A stretch of 64,000 nucleotides of DNA, from positions 1 through 64,000 of the forward strand of contig CAUGYD010000001.1 of assembly GCA_959603585.1 (NCBI GenBank), in the 5' to 3' direction. Below, in pieces: positions 24,613-34,204 of this stretch (position 1 is the first letter of the stretch; every line of letters starts with the position of its first letter). The notes under the pieces were generated by a model. The model searched no databases. It was not told the origin of the DNA and was given only the letters and a program-made list of their open reading frames with translations. The stretch is from Scatosoma sp900555925 (GTDB lineage: Bacteria; Bacillota; Clostridia; Christensenellales; Borkfalkiaceae). The position numbers and the translations under genes were made by a program.

Positions 24613-27600
24613 TTATCTGAAATACTTCACGCCGCTTTCAAAAATCTTCATGTCGAAGTTCCCTTCGATATTTTTATACAGGTTTTCGCCCGTGCGTTCC
24701 GAATGTCCCATTTTTCCGAACACCCTGCCGTCGGGAGAGGTGATTCCTTCGATCGCCCACATCGAGCCGTTGGGATTATAGGGCGACTGCATGGTAGGTC
24801 TTCCGCTTAAATCCGCGTACTGTGTGGCGATTTGGCCGTTTTTCCGCATTTCTTCGAGCGCTTCCGAAGGCGCGACGATTTTTCCTTCCCCGTGAGAGAC
24901 GGGGACTTTATACACTTCGCCCACCTTACAGGCGGAAAGCCAAGGGGACAAATCCGAAGCCACGCGGATATCCACCACCGTGGAGACGTGACGGGAAATG
25001 TTATTGAACGTCAGCGTCGGGGATTTTTCCGTCATGGGAAGCACTTTCCCGTAAGGCACGAGCCCCAGCTTGATGAGCGCCTGAAAACCGTTGCAGATTC
25101 CCAAAATCAATCCGTCGCGGGTTTGAAGGAGCTTTTCAATCTCCTCCGCGATATACGGATTTCTGAACGTCGTGGCAATGAATTTTCCGCTGCCGTCCGG
25201 TTCGTCGCCGCCCGAAAAACCGCCGGGGAACGCAATGATGTTCGCGCGGGCAATCGCGCCCGCGATCGCCTTGACGCTCTCCTCGATGTCCGAAGCGGAA
25301 CGGTTCTTTACGACGACCGTCTCCGTCTCCGCCCCCGCAAGGCGGAATTTCCGAGCCGTGTCGAGCTCGCAGTTCGTGCCGGGAAACACGGGAATGAACA
25401 CGCGCGGCCGCGCGCATTTCGTCGAAATATTCGCATATTTCTTCGACGCGGCAAAATCGCAGTTTTCCGCTTTTCCCTCCGCGGGCGCCGTCGTCGCAAA
25501 GACGCTTTCGAGCGGGGTCAGGTATGCGTTTATCGCGTCGGACAGGGAAACGCTCTCTCCGTCCGCAACGAACGCGTTCCCCGTCGCTTCGCCGATATAT
25601 TCCTTTTCGATTTCCTTTGAAAGCAGTTTTTCGTCCTTTACGGCGACGATCAGATCGCCGTAAGATTCCCGATACAAATCCGAGGCGCCCTGCGCAAAGT
25701 TTACGCCCACGCCGTTGCCCAAAGCGCTCTTGATGACCGCCGCTCCCGCGCCGCCGTTCTCGACGACCGTCGCAAAAGTAATATTCCCGTTTACGATATT
25801 CTTATACGTTTCCGCATAGACCGACTTCAATTTTTCAAAGTCGGGGACGAACTGTCCGTCCTTCGGAACGGGAAGCCGCCACAGCTTCTCTCCGCCCTTC
25901 AATACGTTATCGATGAGCTTGCTCGCTTTCGCGGGCGCGAGCGCAAAGGAAATGAGCGTGGGAGGGACGTGGATATGCTCGAAGGTGCCGCTCATGCTGT
26001 CCTTGCCGCCGATGGCGCCCAAGCCCAGACCTATCTGCGCATACACCGCGCCGAGAAGCGCCGCCGTCGGGACGCCCCATACTTTCGCGTCGGGGGTCAT
26101 GCGCCGGAAAAATTCCTGCAACGTCAGTCGGATATTCCGATAATCCGCGCCCGCCGCCACTACTTTGGACACGGAAGCGACGATGGAATAAATCGCGCCG
26201 ACAAAGGGGCTGGTTTCCATGAGATACGGGGAATAGCCGTAAGCGGAGACCGTGCAGACGTCCGTTTCGCCGCCGCAGATTTTCGCCGCCATGGCGATTG
26301 CGGGCGTAAGCTGGTTCTTGCCGCCCCAAGGCATATACACCGACCGCGCGCCGATCGTGGAATCGAAGGTCTCCGAAAGCCCCTTTTTCGCGCAGACGTT
26401 GAGGTCGGAAAGGACTTCCTTCGTCTTTTCCTTGAAATCCGCCTGTTTTTTATCGAACCAATGCGTGACTTTGTCCGAAATCTCCGCGTCGGCGGTCTGT
26501 TTCACGCCGTTGGTGTTGAGAAATTCGCGGGAAATGTCCACGATGGGGCGCCCCTTAAAGAGCATCTTCATTCTGCCCGTATCCGTGACGACCGCCACGG
26601 GCGTCGCGGAGAGGTTCTCCTCCGCCGCAAGCGCGATGAACGCATCCGCGTCCTTCGCGTCCACCACCACCGCCATGCGTTCCTGAGATTCGGAAATCGC
26701 CAGCTCCGTGCCCGACAAGCCCTCGTATTTCTTGGGAACCTTATCGAGGTCTATCGTCAGTCCGTCTGCAAGCTCGCCGATTGCCACCGACACGCCGCCC
26801 GCGCCGAAGTCGTTGCATTTTTTGATTTTCCGCGTCGCCTCCTTATTGAGGAACAGACGCTGCAATTTGCGCTCGGTCAAGGGATTGCCCTTCTGCACCT
26901 CCGCGCCGCAGGTCTCCACAGAGTGCGCGTCGTGCGCCTTGGAAGAGCCCGTTGCTCCGCCGCAGCCGTCGCGCCCCGTCTCGCCGCCCAAGAGAATTAT
27001 AATATCCCCCGCCTTCGGCGCTTCGCGGTAGACCATGTCCTTACGCGCGCCGCCGACGACAAAGCCCGTTTCCAGACGCTTGGCTTTATAGCCCTCGTGA
27101 TAGACCTCGTCCACGATTCCCGTAGCGAGGCCGATTTGGTTGCCGTAGGAGGAGAAACCCGCCGCCGCGCGTTGGGTGATCGCGCGCTGGGGGAGTTTTC
27201 CCGCAAGCGTGTCTTCCAGCTTTTCCCGCGGGTCGGAAGCGCCCGTCACGCGCATCGCCTGATAGACGTACGTGCGGCCGCTGAGCGGGTCGCGAATGGC
27301 GCCGCCGAGACAGGTCGCCGCGCCGCCGAACGGCTCGATTTCCGTGGGATGGTTATGCGTCTCGTTCTTGAACATGACGAGATATTTTTCCGTTTTTCCG
27401 TCGATTTCCGCGTCGATACAGATAGAGCAGGCGTTGATTTCGTCCGAAACGTCGAGGTTGTCAAGCTTTCCGTCCTTTTTCAGCTTCTTTGCCGCAATCG
27501 TCGCAAGGTCCATCAGGCAGGGATATTTATCGGGGCGGGAACCGTTGATTTCCTCGTACAAATCGCGATAGAGATGATACGCCTTCTCCACCGAACGGTT

Positions 27601-28311
27601 TTCCGAGGTGATTTTGATGTTTTTCAGCTCCGTCGCAAACGTGGTATGGCGGCAGTGATCCGACCAATACGTATCGATGACTTTGAGCTCCGTCTCCGTC
27701 GGATTTCTGCCCTCGTCCTTGAAATAATCGCGCACGAAAGCGAGGTCCTCCGTGCTCATCGCAAAGCCGATTTTTTTATGATAGGCGGCAATTTCCTCGT
27801 CCGTCCGGCCGATAAAGCCCTCCACGTCTTTGACGTCCGCGCTTTCCAGCGTTTCGCGCCTGAGCGTCGCGGGCTTTTCCAAACCTACCTCCTCGCTCTC
27901 CACGGGGTTGATGAGGTGCTTTTTTATGGCGGAAAGCTGTTCGTCCGTGACTCCTTTCACCGCGTACACCTTCGCGCATTTGACGAGGGGACGCGACTTT
28001 TTCGTGAGAAGCTGCACGCACTGCGCCGCGCTGTCCGCGCGCTGGTCGTACTGCCCCGTCAGAAAACTGACAGCAAATACTTTATAGCCTTCGGGAATTT
28101 CCATGGTTTCCAAGTATACGTTATCCACGGGAGGTTCGGAAAAGACCGTGCCGAGCGCCGCGGAGAGCTCCGCCTCGCTCAATCCCTCCACGTCGTATCT
28201 CAAAATCAAACGGAAATCCTCCGTATCGATATTCAGCAGAGTCTTGATGTCCGCCGCTTCCTTCTTCGCCTGTACGTTGTCCTTCTTCTCTACAAAAATT
28301 CTGTAAATCAT
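24613..28311 (-). CDS. purL: Phosphoribosylformylglycinamidine synthase, single-chain
   Basis: At 1232 residues this is the large one-chain form that joins the PurS-like, PurL and PurQ parts found as three proteins in Bacillus. It converts FGAR, glutamine and ATP to FGAM. The linker and first catalytic region show NPTETELKVIDTYWSDHCRH near residue 200. Metal/ATP blocks such as FKNETHNHPTEIEPFGGAAT follow. The C-terminal glutaminase domain has VFPGTNCELDTARKF, the nucleophile in LGICNGFQ and the His/Glu pair in PVSHGEG. It is the last gene of the purine operon, 11 bp after purD. Confidence 0.97.
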   Translation of the reverse strand: MIYRIFVEKKDNVQAKKEAADIKTLLNIDTEDFRLILRYDVEGLSEAELSAALGTVFSEPPVDNVYLETMEIPEGYKVFAVSFLTGQYDQRADSAAQCVQLLTKKSRPLVKCAKVYAVKGVTDEQLSAIKKHLINPVESEEVGLEKPATLRRETLESADVKDVEGFIGRTDEEIAAYHKKIGFAMSTEDLAFVRDYFKDEGRNPTETELKVIDTYWSDHCRHTTFATELKNIKITSENRSVEKAYHLYRDLYEEINGSRPDKYPCLMDLATIAAKKLKKDGKLDNLDVSDEINACSICIDAEIDGKTEKYLVMFKNETHNHPTEIEPFGGAATCLGGAIRDPLSGRTYVYQAMRVTGASDPREKLEDTLAGKLPQRAITQRAAAGFSSYGNQIGLATGIVDEVYHEGYKAKRLETGFVVGGARKDMVYREAPKAGDIIILLGGETGRDGCGGATGSSKAHDAHSVETCGAEVQKGNPLTERKLQRLFLNKEATRKIKKCNDFGAGGVSVAIGELADGLTIDLDKVPKKYEGLSGTELAISESQERMAVVVDAKDADAFIALAAEENLSATPVAVVTDTGRMKMLFKGRPIVDISREFLNTNGVKQTADAEISDKVTHWFDKKQADFKEKTKEVLSDLNVCAKKGLSETFDSTIGARSVYMPWGGKNQLTPAIAMAAKICGGETDVCTVSAYGYSPYLMETSPFVGAIYSIVASVSKVVAAGADYRNIRLTLQEFFRRMTPDAKVWGVPTAALLGAVYAQIGLGLGAIGGKDSMSGTFEHIHVPPTLISFALAPAKASKLIDNVLKGGEKLWRLPVPKDGQFVPDFEKLKSVYAETYKNIVNGNITFATVVENGGAGAAVIKSALGNGVGVNFAQGASDLYRESYGDLIVAVKDEKLLSKEIEKEYIGEATGNAFVADGESVSLSDAINAYLTPLESVFATTAPAEGKAENCDFAASKKYANISTKCARPRVFIPVFPGTNCELDTARKFRLAGAETETVVVKNRSASDIEESVKAIAGAIARANIIAFPGGFSGGDEPDGSGKFIATTFRNPYIAEEIEKLLQTRDGLILGICNGFQALIKLGLVPYGKVLPMTEKSPTLTFNNISRHVSTVVDIRVASDLSPWLSACKVGEVYKVPVSHGEGKIVAPSEALEEMRKNGQIATQYADLSGRPTMQSPYNPNGSMWAIEGITSPDGRVFGKMGHSERTGENLYKNIEGNFDMKIFESGVKYFR

Positions 28312-28322
28312 ACGTCTCCTTA

Positions 28323-29597
28323 TTATTCGGCGGGGATGTCCCGATATTTGATTCCGATGTCCTTCCTGTAATGCATGCCTTCAAAGTGAATTTTTTCGAC
28401 GTTTCTATACGCCTTCTGCCGCGCTTCCTCTATCGTCGCGCCCTTCGCGCATACCCCGAGCACGCGCCCTCCGTCCGTCACCAGCTTGCCGTCCTTCCTC
28501 TTCGTGCCCGCATGACAAAGTATGACGTCGCTGTCCAGCGCTCCGATGCTGATTTCCTTGCCCTTTTCGTATTTCAGAGGATAGCCGCCGCTCGCAAGCA
28601 CCACGCACACGCATGCGCCCCGCTCCCATTCCACTTTGATTTCCGAAAGGCGCCCGTCCGTCACCGCCTCGAAAATTTCCATGAGATCCGTCTTTAACAT
28701 GGGCAGGACGACCTGCGTCTCGGGGTCTCCGAAACGGGAATTATACTCGATGACCTTCATTCCGTCCTTCGTCTTCATGAGCCCGAAATACAGGACGCCT
28801 CTGAACGTCCTTCCCTCCGCGTTCATCGCGGCGACCGTGGGGAGCATGATCTTTTCCATGGTCTCCCGTTCCGTCTTCTCCCCATAAAAGGGCGCGGGGG
28901 AAAACGTGCCCATACCGCCCGTATTCAGCCCCTCGTCGTTATCCAGCGCGCGTTTATGGTCACAGCTCGTCACCATGGGGACTATCGTCTTTCCGTCCGT
29001 AAACGCGAGCACGGAAACTTCGGGACCTTCCAGAAATTCTTCGACGACGACTTTATTCCCCGCCGCCCCGAACTTCTTGTCCAGCATGATTTCCTTTAAT
29101 CCCTCCTCCGCTTCCTTCAAATCGCGACAGATGAGAACGCCCTTGCCCAGCGCCAGACCGTCCGCTTTGAGAACCACGGGAAACGCGCCGTTTCGGATAT
29201 AGGCGAGCGCCTTTTCATATTCGTCGAAAATTTCGTATTTCGCCGTCGGAATTCCGTATTTTTTCATGAGCTCTTTGGAAAAAGCCTTGCTCGCCTCGAT
29301 GATCGCCGCGCGGCGGTTCGGCCCGAACGCGCGATGACCGCGGCGTTCCAGCTCGTCCACGACGCCGAGTGCCAACGGGTCGTCGGGCGTAACCACGGTA
29401 TATCCGACGTCTTTATGCGCGTCCAGCCAATCGCCCACCGCTTTCGCGTCGCAGTAGTCCACGTCTACGAGCTCGGCAAGTTCGCCTATTCCCGCATTGC
29501 CCTTCATCGCGTAAATCTTATCTACTTTCGGCGATTTTTTCAGCGCCTGTATCACGGCATGCTCTCTGCCGCCGTTGCCGATAACCAAAACGTTCAT
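28323..29597 (-). CDS. purD: Phosphoribosylamine--glycine ligase
   Basis: This 424-residue ATP-grasp enzyme makes GAR from phosphoribosylamine, glycine and ATP, the second step of the pathway. The N-terminal MNVLVIGNGGREHA is typical. The ATP-grasp core holds VVLKADGLALGKGVLIC, and NTGGMGTFSPAPFY, LYFGLMKTKDGMKVIEYNSRFGDPETQ complete the site. It sits 22 bp after the small membrane protein gene and before purL. Confidence 0.97.
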   Translation of the reverse strand: MNVLVIGNGGREHAVIQALKKSPKVDKIYAMKGNAGIGELAELVDVDYCDAKAVGDWLDAHKDVGYTVVTPDDPLALGVVDELERRGHRAFGPNRRAAIIEASKAFSKELMKKYGIPTAKYEIFDEYEKALAYIRNGAFPVVLKADGLALGKGVLICRDLKEAEEGLKEIMLDKKFGAAGNKVVVEEFLEGPEVSVLAFTDGKTIVPMVTSCDHKRALDNDEGLNTGGMGTFSPAPFYGEKTERETMEKIMLPTVAAMNAEGRTFRGVLYFGLMKTKDGMKVIEYNSRFGDPETQVVLPMLKTDLMEIFEAVTDGRLSEIKVEWERGACVCVVLASGGYPLKYEKGKEISIGALDSDVILCHAGTKRKDGKLVTDGGRVLGVCAKGATIEEARQKAYRNVEKIHFEGMHYRKDIGIKYRDIPAE

Positions 29598-29619
29598 GTT
29601 TTCTCCTTTTTCTCAAACT

Positions 29620-29931
29620 TTATATCGCAGGAATCAAAGCCAATATCAATCCTATTATAAACACCGCCCATTCGCCGACTTTACCCATTGTCAGGCGATA
29701 GGAACTCGGTTCTCCGTCGCAAGGGGTACGCTCGTTCCAGCAGGAATGCCATTTATTTTCCCACTTACAGAGAGAATAATTGAAATACAGCGTCGGAACG
29801 GAAATCGCCATGAGCAACAGATACGGAAGCAAAAACACAAAGTTTCCGTTAATGAGAATGTTCGTCGCACCGACAACGGCCGTTATGCACAGCATGATCA
29901 TCATGTTTCTGTCTTTTCTTCCTTTATTCAC
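29620..29931 (-). CDS. Small membrane protein inside the purine operon
   Basis: This 103-residue protein has two or three membrane helices (about residues 10-28, 29-48 and 83-101) and a central soluble loop with KWENKWHSCWNERTPCDGE. I do not recognise the family. Its start overlaps the stop of the HTH-membrane gene by 4 bp (ATGA), so the pair is translationally coupled and probably works together. It is not a known purine enzyme. Confidence 0.7.
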   Translation of the reverse strand: MNKGRKDRNMMIMLCITAVVGATNILINGNFVFLLPYLLLMAISVPTLYFNYSLCKWENKWHSCWNERTPCDGEPSSYRLTMGKVGEWAVFIIGLILALIPAI

Positions 29932-30953
29932 GGCAATTTTCCCTCCACGGATATGACTTCATACCCCGTTTCCATGACAACCGTATCGAACGAGAGCGTT
30001 TCTTCCACAGCGTTTCCCTTCGATAAAGATTCTCCGCCGATGTTTACCGTGCGGACTATGTCTTCATATAGAATATTTCTAAAAGTCACTTCTATCGCGA
30101 CGGAAAATTCTCCGATGTCCTCTCTCGCCGTTATTCTCACCGCATATTCGTCGGGGTTGGTAACAAATCCGTTCTGTCCGCCAGTCGCATACACCGAAAT
30201 TTCTATGTATTCCCGATAGTTTTCGAGCGTCAATTCCCTGTCTCTGTTGAGATACCCGAAAAAACGCGTTAATTGAATTATCAGGACAGCAGCAATAAAA
30301 CAGATACAAAGGATTTTCCCGAACCGCCGTTCCCCGCCTGAAAAGCCGTTTTCTCCCGAAGGCGGAACTTCGACGTTTTCCCAATCCGTATCGTTCATTT
30401 TCTCCCGCAATTCTTCGTAATAACCCTTTGGGGCGGGAGCGGCGGTCGGAGAGGAAGCCGAGGGAGCTTCGGGAGAAGAAGCAGGAGATACGGGAGAGGC
30501 GGACAATTCGGACGCCGACGGGCATTCGCTATCGGGCGAAACGTCGGAAGTTGTTTCGGAAATCGACGAACCTTCCGAATCAGACGAAACGTGGGAAGCC
30601 GCTTCGAAAATCGACGGACCTTCCGAATCAGACAAAGCATCGGAAGCCGCTTCGGAAATCGACGGACGTTTAGCCTCGGACGGCGCATGAAATGACGGCT
30701 CGGAAACGGAGGACGGAAAAGCGGGCGCGGCGGAGTCTTTTTCCGCAAGATCCTCGCCCGACAGAAGCTCTTCGACGTCGATATGCAAAGCGTCGGAAAG
30801 CGGCAGCAGAAATTCCGCCGAAGGGAAAAAACCCGCTTCCCAGCAATCTATGTCGTACGCGCCGACGTTTAATTTTTCCGCGAGCTCTTCCTTCGTCAGT
30901 CCGAGTGCTTCCCGCTTTTCGCGGATATACTTTCCGCATTTCTCCTTATCCAT
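29928..30953 (-). CDS. Membrane-anchored XRE-type HTH protein with Ser-rich repeat linker
   Basis: This 341-residue protein has an N-terminal XRE helix-turn-helix (IREKREALGLTKEELAEKLN, residues 10-29), a long Ser/Glu/Pro linker with about 16-residue repeats (residues 90-175), one membrane helix near residues 215-235 (ILCICFIAAVLIIQLTRFFGYL) and an extracytosolic beta-rich C-terminal domain. The layout resembles RodZ-like and other one-component membrane regulators that sense outside and bind DNA inside. It lies between purN and purD, where purH is commonly found. Target unknown. Confidence 0.75.
   Translation of the reverse strand: MDKEKCGKYIREKREALGLTKEELAEKLNVGAYDIDCWEAGFFPSAEFLLPLSDALHIDVEELLSGEDLAEKDSAAPAFPSSVSEPSFHAPSEAKRPSISEAASDALSDSEGPSIFEAASHVSSDSEGSSISETTSDVSPDSECPSASELSASPVSPASSPEAPSASSPTAAPAPKGYYEELREKMNDTDWENVEVPPSGENGFSGGERRFGKILCICFIAAVLIIQLTRFFGYLNRDRELTLENYREYIEISVYATGGQNGFVTNPDEYAVRITAREDIGEFSVAIEVTFRNILYEDIVRTVNIGGESLSKGNAVEETLSFDTVVMETGYEVISVEGKLP
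30505..30690 (-). repeat. 48-bp in-frame repeat in the HTH-membrane gene
   Basis: Three to four degenerate 48-bp units encode the linker pattern PSIxEAASxxSSDSEG. The two central copies are the most alike. As in two genes of the 10-14 kb cassette, the expansion affects only a linker. Confidence 0.7.
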
Positions 30954-30980
30954 TCTCTTCCCCTTATTGAACAGGATTTC

Positions 30981-31619
30981 TCACTTTATATTTATCGGCA
31001 TTTCATCGAGTATGCGGATCTTACGTCCCGTCTTTTCGATTTTGCCTTCGCATAATAATTTTACGCAGAGCGGTAAAATCTCATGCTCGATTTTGAGGAT
31101 ACGCGCCTGCAAAGATTCGGGCGTGTCGCCGTCCTCGACGGGAACCGCGCGCTGCATGATGATCGCGCCCGCGTCTACGTCCGCCTCCACAAAATGCACC
31201 GTGGCGCCGCTGACCTTGACTCCGTACTCTATCGCCGCCTCATGCACTTTGAGTCCGTAAAAGCCCTTGCCGCAAAAGCAGGGGATCAGCGACGGATGAA
31301 TATTGATGACCCTGTCTTTGAAAGTATCCAGAAAGCCCGCGGGAATGATTTTCAGCCAGCCGGCAAGAACGATATAGTCCACTCCGCCGCTCTGCAACAG
31401 CTCCGTTAGCTTTTTATAGAGCTCCTCCAAAGAGGGATAGTCCGACTTGGAAAATACCGCCGTCTCTATCCCCGCTTTTTCCGCGCGGGCAATCGCTCCG
31501 ATCCCCGCCTTGGAGGCAATCAGGTATTTGATTTCACAAAATTTTTCCCGTTCGTTGGCGTCGATAATCGACTGAAAATCCGTGCCGCCGCCCGAAGCGA
31601 ATACCGCGATCCTTTTCAT
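30981..31619 (-). CDS. purN: Phosphoribosylglycinamide formyltransferase
   Basis: This 212-residue enzyme transfers formyl from 10-formyl-THF to GAR. The start ATG at 31619 overlaps the purM stop (ATGA) and gives the standard N-terminus MKRIAVFASGGGTDFQSI. The active-site region holds VLAGWLKIIP, INIHPSLIP and VHFVEADVDAGAII, including the catalytic Asn-His-Asp set. An upstream frame extension overlapping purM is a shadow. HPSLIPCFCGKGFYG differs slightly from the usual HPSLLPAFxG but keeps key residues. Confidence 0.95.
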   Translation of the reverse strand: MKRIAVFASGGGTDFQSIIDANEREKFCEIKYLIASKAGIGAIARAEKAGIETAVFSKSDYPSLEELYKKLTELLQSGGVDYIVLAGWLKIIPAGFLDTFKDRVINIHPSLIPCFCGKGFYGLKVHEAAIEYGVKVSGATVHFVEADVDAGAIIMQRAVPVEDGDTPESLQARILKIEHEILPLCVKLLCEGKIEKTGRKIRILDEMPINIK

Positions 31620-32641
31620 TTCAGCGTCACGCCCTTGCCCGAAACGGTCTTTCCGAGCAAGACGACTTCTTCGCCGCTCTCTTCGAGAGATTTTTTCGCC
31701 GCCGCGGCGTTTTCGGGAGATACGCACACCACCATTCCGATGCCCATGTTAAAGGTATTGTAAATCTGTTCGTCGGAAATCCCCGCCTTTTCCTGCATGA
31801 CGCGGAACACCGCGGGCACTTCATACGAATGTTTATCGATTTCACAGCCGATTCCCTCGGGGAAAATGCGCGGAATGTTTTCGATAAACCCGCCGCCCGT
31901 GATATGCGCGATTCCCTTTACGGGAACCTTTTCAATCAAGGAAAGAATACTCCTGACGTAAATTTTCGTCGGCGTCAACAGGACTTCCGCGAGCGTCCCG
32001 CCGAGGCGGTCGTCGTATTTCTCCATTTCCGCTTTATCCGAATCCCCGAACAGCTTTCTCACCAGAGAATAGCCGTTGGAATGGATTCCGCTGGATTTGA
32101 TGCCGAGAAGGACGTCCCCCGCCGCGATATTTTTGCCGTTGATCACTTTCTTTTTATCGACGATACCGACCGCAAATCCCGCGAGGTCGTATTCCCCTTC
32201 GGGATAGAAGCCGGGCATTTCCGCCGTCTCCCCGCCGATGAGCGCGCAGCCCGCCATGCGGCAGCCCGCCGCGATTCCTTTGACGACCTCCGCTTCCGCC
32301 TCGGGGTACAGTCTTCCGCAGGCGTAATAATCGAGAAAGAAAAGAGGTTTCGCACCTTGGCACACGATATCGTTTACGCACATCGCGACCGCGTCGATCC
32401 CGATGGTGTCGTGCTTGCCGAGCAGCATGGCGTATCTGAGCTTCGTTCCCACGCCGTCCGTTCCCGCCACCAGAACGGGTTCCTCCATTTTCTCGCCCGC
32501 GATCGCATAGAAACCGCCGAACGAGCCGATATCGCCCAAAACATTGTCATCGTATGTGGTCTTGACATATTTTTTCATGAGTTCCACCGCTTTGTAGCCG
32601 CGCGTCACGTCTACGCCGCTGTCTTTATAGGATATTGCCAT
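31616..32641 (-). CDS. purM: Phosphoribosylformylglycinamidine cyclo-ligase
   Basis: This 341-residue AIR synthetase closes the imidazole ring of FGAM. It shows YKDSGVDVTRG at the N-terminus, VAGTDGVGTKLRYAM, MCVNDIVCQGAKPLFFLDY, LIGGETAEMPGFY and ITGGGFIENIPR, all PurM landmarks. It lies 48 bp after purF and is coupled to purN by a 4-bp overlap. Confidence 0.97.
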   Translation of the reverse strand: MAISYKDSGVDVTRGYKAVELMKKYVKTTYDDNVLGDIGSFGGFYAIAGEKMEEPVLVAGTDGVGTKLRYAMLLGKHDTIGIDAVAMCVNDIVCQGAKPLFFLDYYACGRLYPEAEAEVVKGIAAGCRMAGCALIGGETAEMPGFYPEGEYDLAGFAVGIVDKKKVINGKNIAAGDVLLGIKSSGIHSNGYSLVRKLFGDSDKAEMEKYDDRLGGTLAEVLLTPTKIYVRSILSLIEKVPVKGIAHITGGGFIENIPRIFPEGIGCEIDKHSYEVPAVFRVMQEKAGISDEQIYNTFNMGIGMVVCVSPENAAAAKKSLEESGEEVVLLGKTVSGKGVTLK

Positions 32642-32689
32642 AACCTTATTTACTCCTCTTTACTTCCGTAATGTTATATTTACCAAAAT

Positions 32690-34114
32690 TTACTCAAATT
32701 TGAATTTTCCGGACTCTTCGCCCTCAGGACTGTATGGATACTTTCCGTCAAAACAGCCGAGGCAAAAGCCGATTTTTGCCGCTTTACAGCTTTCCGTGAG
32801 CTGGTCTATCGTCAGATATTTCAAAGAATCCGCGCCGATATATTCGCAGATTTCCCTTTCCGTCTTATTGGCGCCGATGAGCTGGCTATACGACTGCATG
32901 TCGATTCCGAGATGGCAGGGGTGCCTGATGACGGGGGAACAGATGCGCAAATGCACCTCTTTCGCGCCCGCTTCTTTGAGCATGCGCACGATGCGCCGCG
33001 ACGTCGTTCCCCGGACGATGGAATCATCGATGAGCACCAATCTCTTTCCCTGAATGTTCGCTCGCAGAGGGTTCATCTTTACGCTGACGCTGTCCTCCCG
33101 CATTTTCTGGTCGGGCTGAATGAACGTCCTGCCCACATAGCGGTTCTTTTCCAGCGCCTCTACGTACGGAATTCCCGAAACCTGAGAATAGCCCCTCGCC
33201 GCGACGATGGCGGAATCGGGTACCCCCGAAACGATGTCCGCTTCCACGGGATAGTTCTCCGCCAAAATTCTCCCCGCGGCCATGCGGGTTTCGTACACGC
33301 TGCAACCGTCGAGAATACTGTCGGGACGGGAAAAATACACATACTCGAAAATACACGCCGCAGGCTTGCACCTACCCGCTATGCGGTGCGAGTGCATTCC
33401 CGCGCTGTCTATCACCAGCACTTCGCCCGGCTCTATATCCCTGAGAAAATTCGCGCCCACGGCGTCCAGCGCGCAGCTCTCGGAAGCGACTACGATATCG
33501 TCCATATTTTTCCCGACGCACAAAGGACGGATTCCGTAAGGATCGCGCACCGCGATGAGCTTATCCGTCGTCATGACGACGAGCGCATAGGAACCCTTGA
33601 AACATTCGCACGCCTTCAACACGCCCCGCACAATGTCCCCGTCGGAAAACTTATTGATGAGCATGGCTATCGCTTCCGAATCCACGGTCGTCTGAAAAAC
33701 CGCGTTGTCGGCGATGAGCTCTGCTCGCAGGCGATCGGCATTGGTGAGATTGCCGTTATGCGCCACCGCCATTTTGCCGCACTTTCCCGTAAACACGATG
33801 GGCTGCGCATTGACCGCGAGGCTCGCCCCCGTCGTCGAATAGCGCACGTGCCCGATGGCGATATCCCCTTCGGGAAGGGACGACAGGGCGTTCCCGGAAA
33901 ATACTTCGGGAATCAGCCCCATGCCTTTTTGATACTCGATTTTATTCGCGTAAGCCACAGCGATTCCGCAGCTCTCCTGGCCGCGGTGCTGCAAGGCGTA
34001 CAGCCCGTAATACACCGTATTCCCCACGTCGCGCGTCTCGGGGGAATATACCCCGAACACGCCGCACTCTTCGTGCATGCCGTCAAACACGGATTTTATG
34101 TCTCTCGAATACAT
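32690..34114 (-). CDS. purF: Amidophosphoribosyltransferase
   Basis: This enzyme makes phosphoribosylamine from PRPP and glutamine, the committed step. I start at the ATG at 34114 (474 residues), 6 nt after aaagga, rather than ten codons upstream. The N-terminal peptide ends before Cys of EECGVFGVY, the glutaminase nucleophile exposed by processing. The PRPP motif is RLVLIDDSIVRGTTSRR, and late cysteines (CSPVIRHPCHLGID, GFCLGCFDG) fit the Fe-S type of PurF found in Bacillus. Confidence 0.97.
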   Translation of the reverse strand: MYSRDIKSVFDGMHEECGVFGVYSPETRDVGNTVYYGLYALQHRGQESCGIAVAYANKIEYQKGMGLIPEVFSGNALSSLPEGDIAIGHVRYSTTGASLAVNAQPIVFTGKCGKMAVAHNGNLTNADRLRAELIADNAVFQTTVDSEAIAMLINKFSDGDIVRGVLKACECFKGSYALVVMTTDKLIAVRDPYGIRPLCVGKNMDDIVVASESCALDAVGANFLRDIEPGEVLVIDSAGMHSHRIAGRCKPAACIFEYVYFSRPDSILDGCSVYETRMAAGRILAENYPVEADIVSGVPDSAIVAARGYSQVSGIPYVEALEKNRYVGRTFIQPDQKMREDSVSVKMNPLRANIQGKRLVLIDDSIVRGTTSRRIVRMLKEAGAKEVHLRICSPVIRHPCHLGIDMQSYSQLIGANKTEREICEYIGADSLKYLTIDQLTESCKAAKIGFCLGCFDGKYPYSPEGEESGKFKFE

Positions 34115-34204
34115 ATGTTTTCCTTTGAATATACTTTCGGACAAAAAACGGCAAAGGCCCCTTTACCGCCAAAGTAAAGAGGCGCAAACCGCTGAATCGC
34201 CGTT

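Noticed and set aside
25969..28371. An 800-residue open frame antisense to purL
   Set aside because: Long antisense frames arise from codon bias here; the purL reading has full family motifs and the antisense product is His/Arg-rich with none.
29334..29660. Plus-strand frame antisense to the start of purD
   Set aside because: It overlaps purD and the gap before it, with no RBS and no recognisable product.
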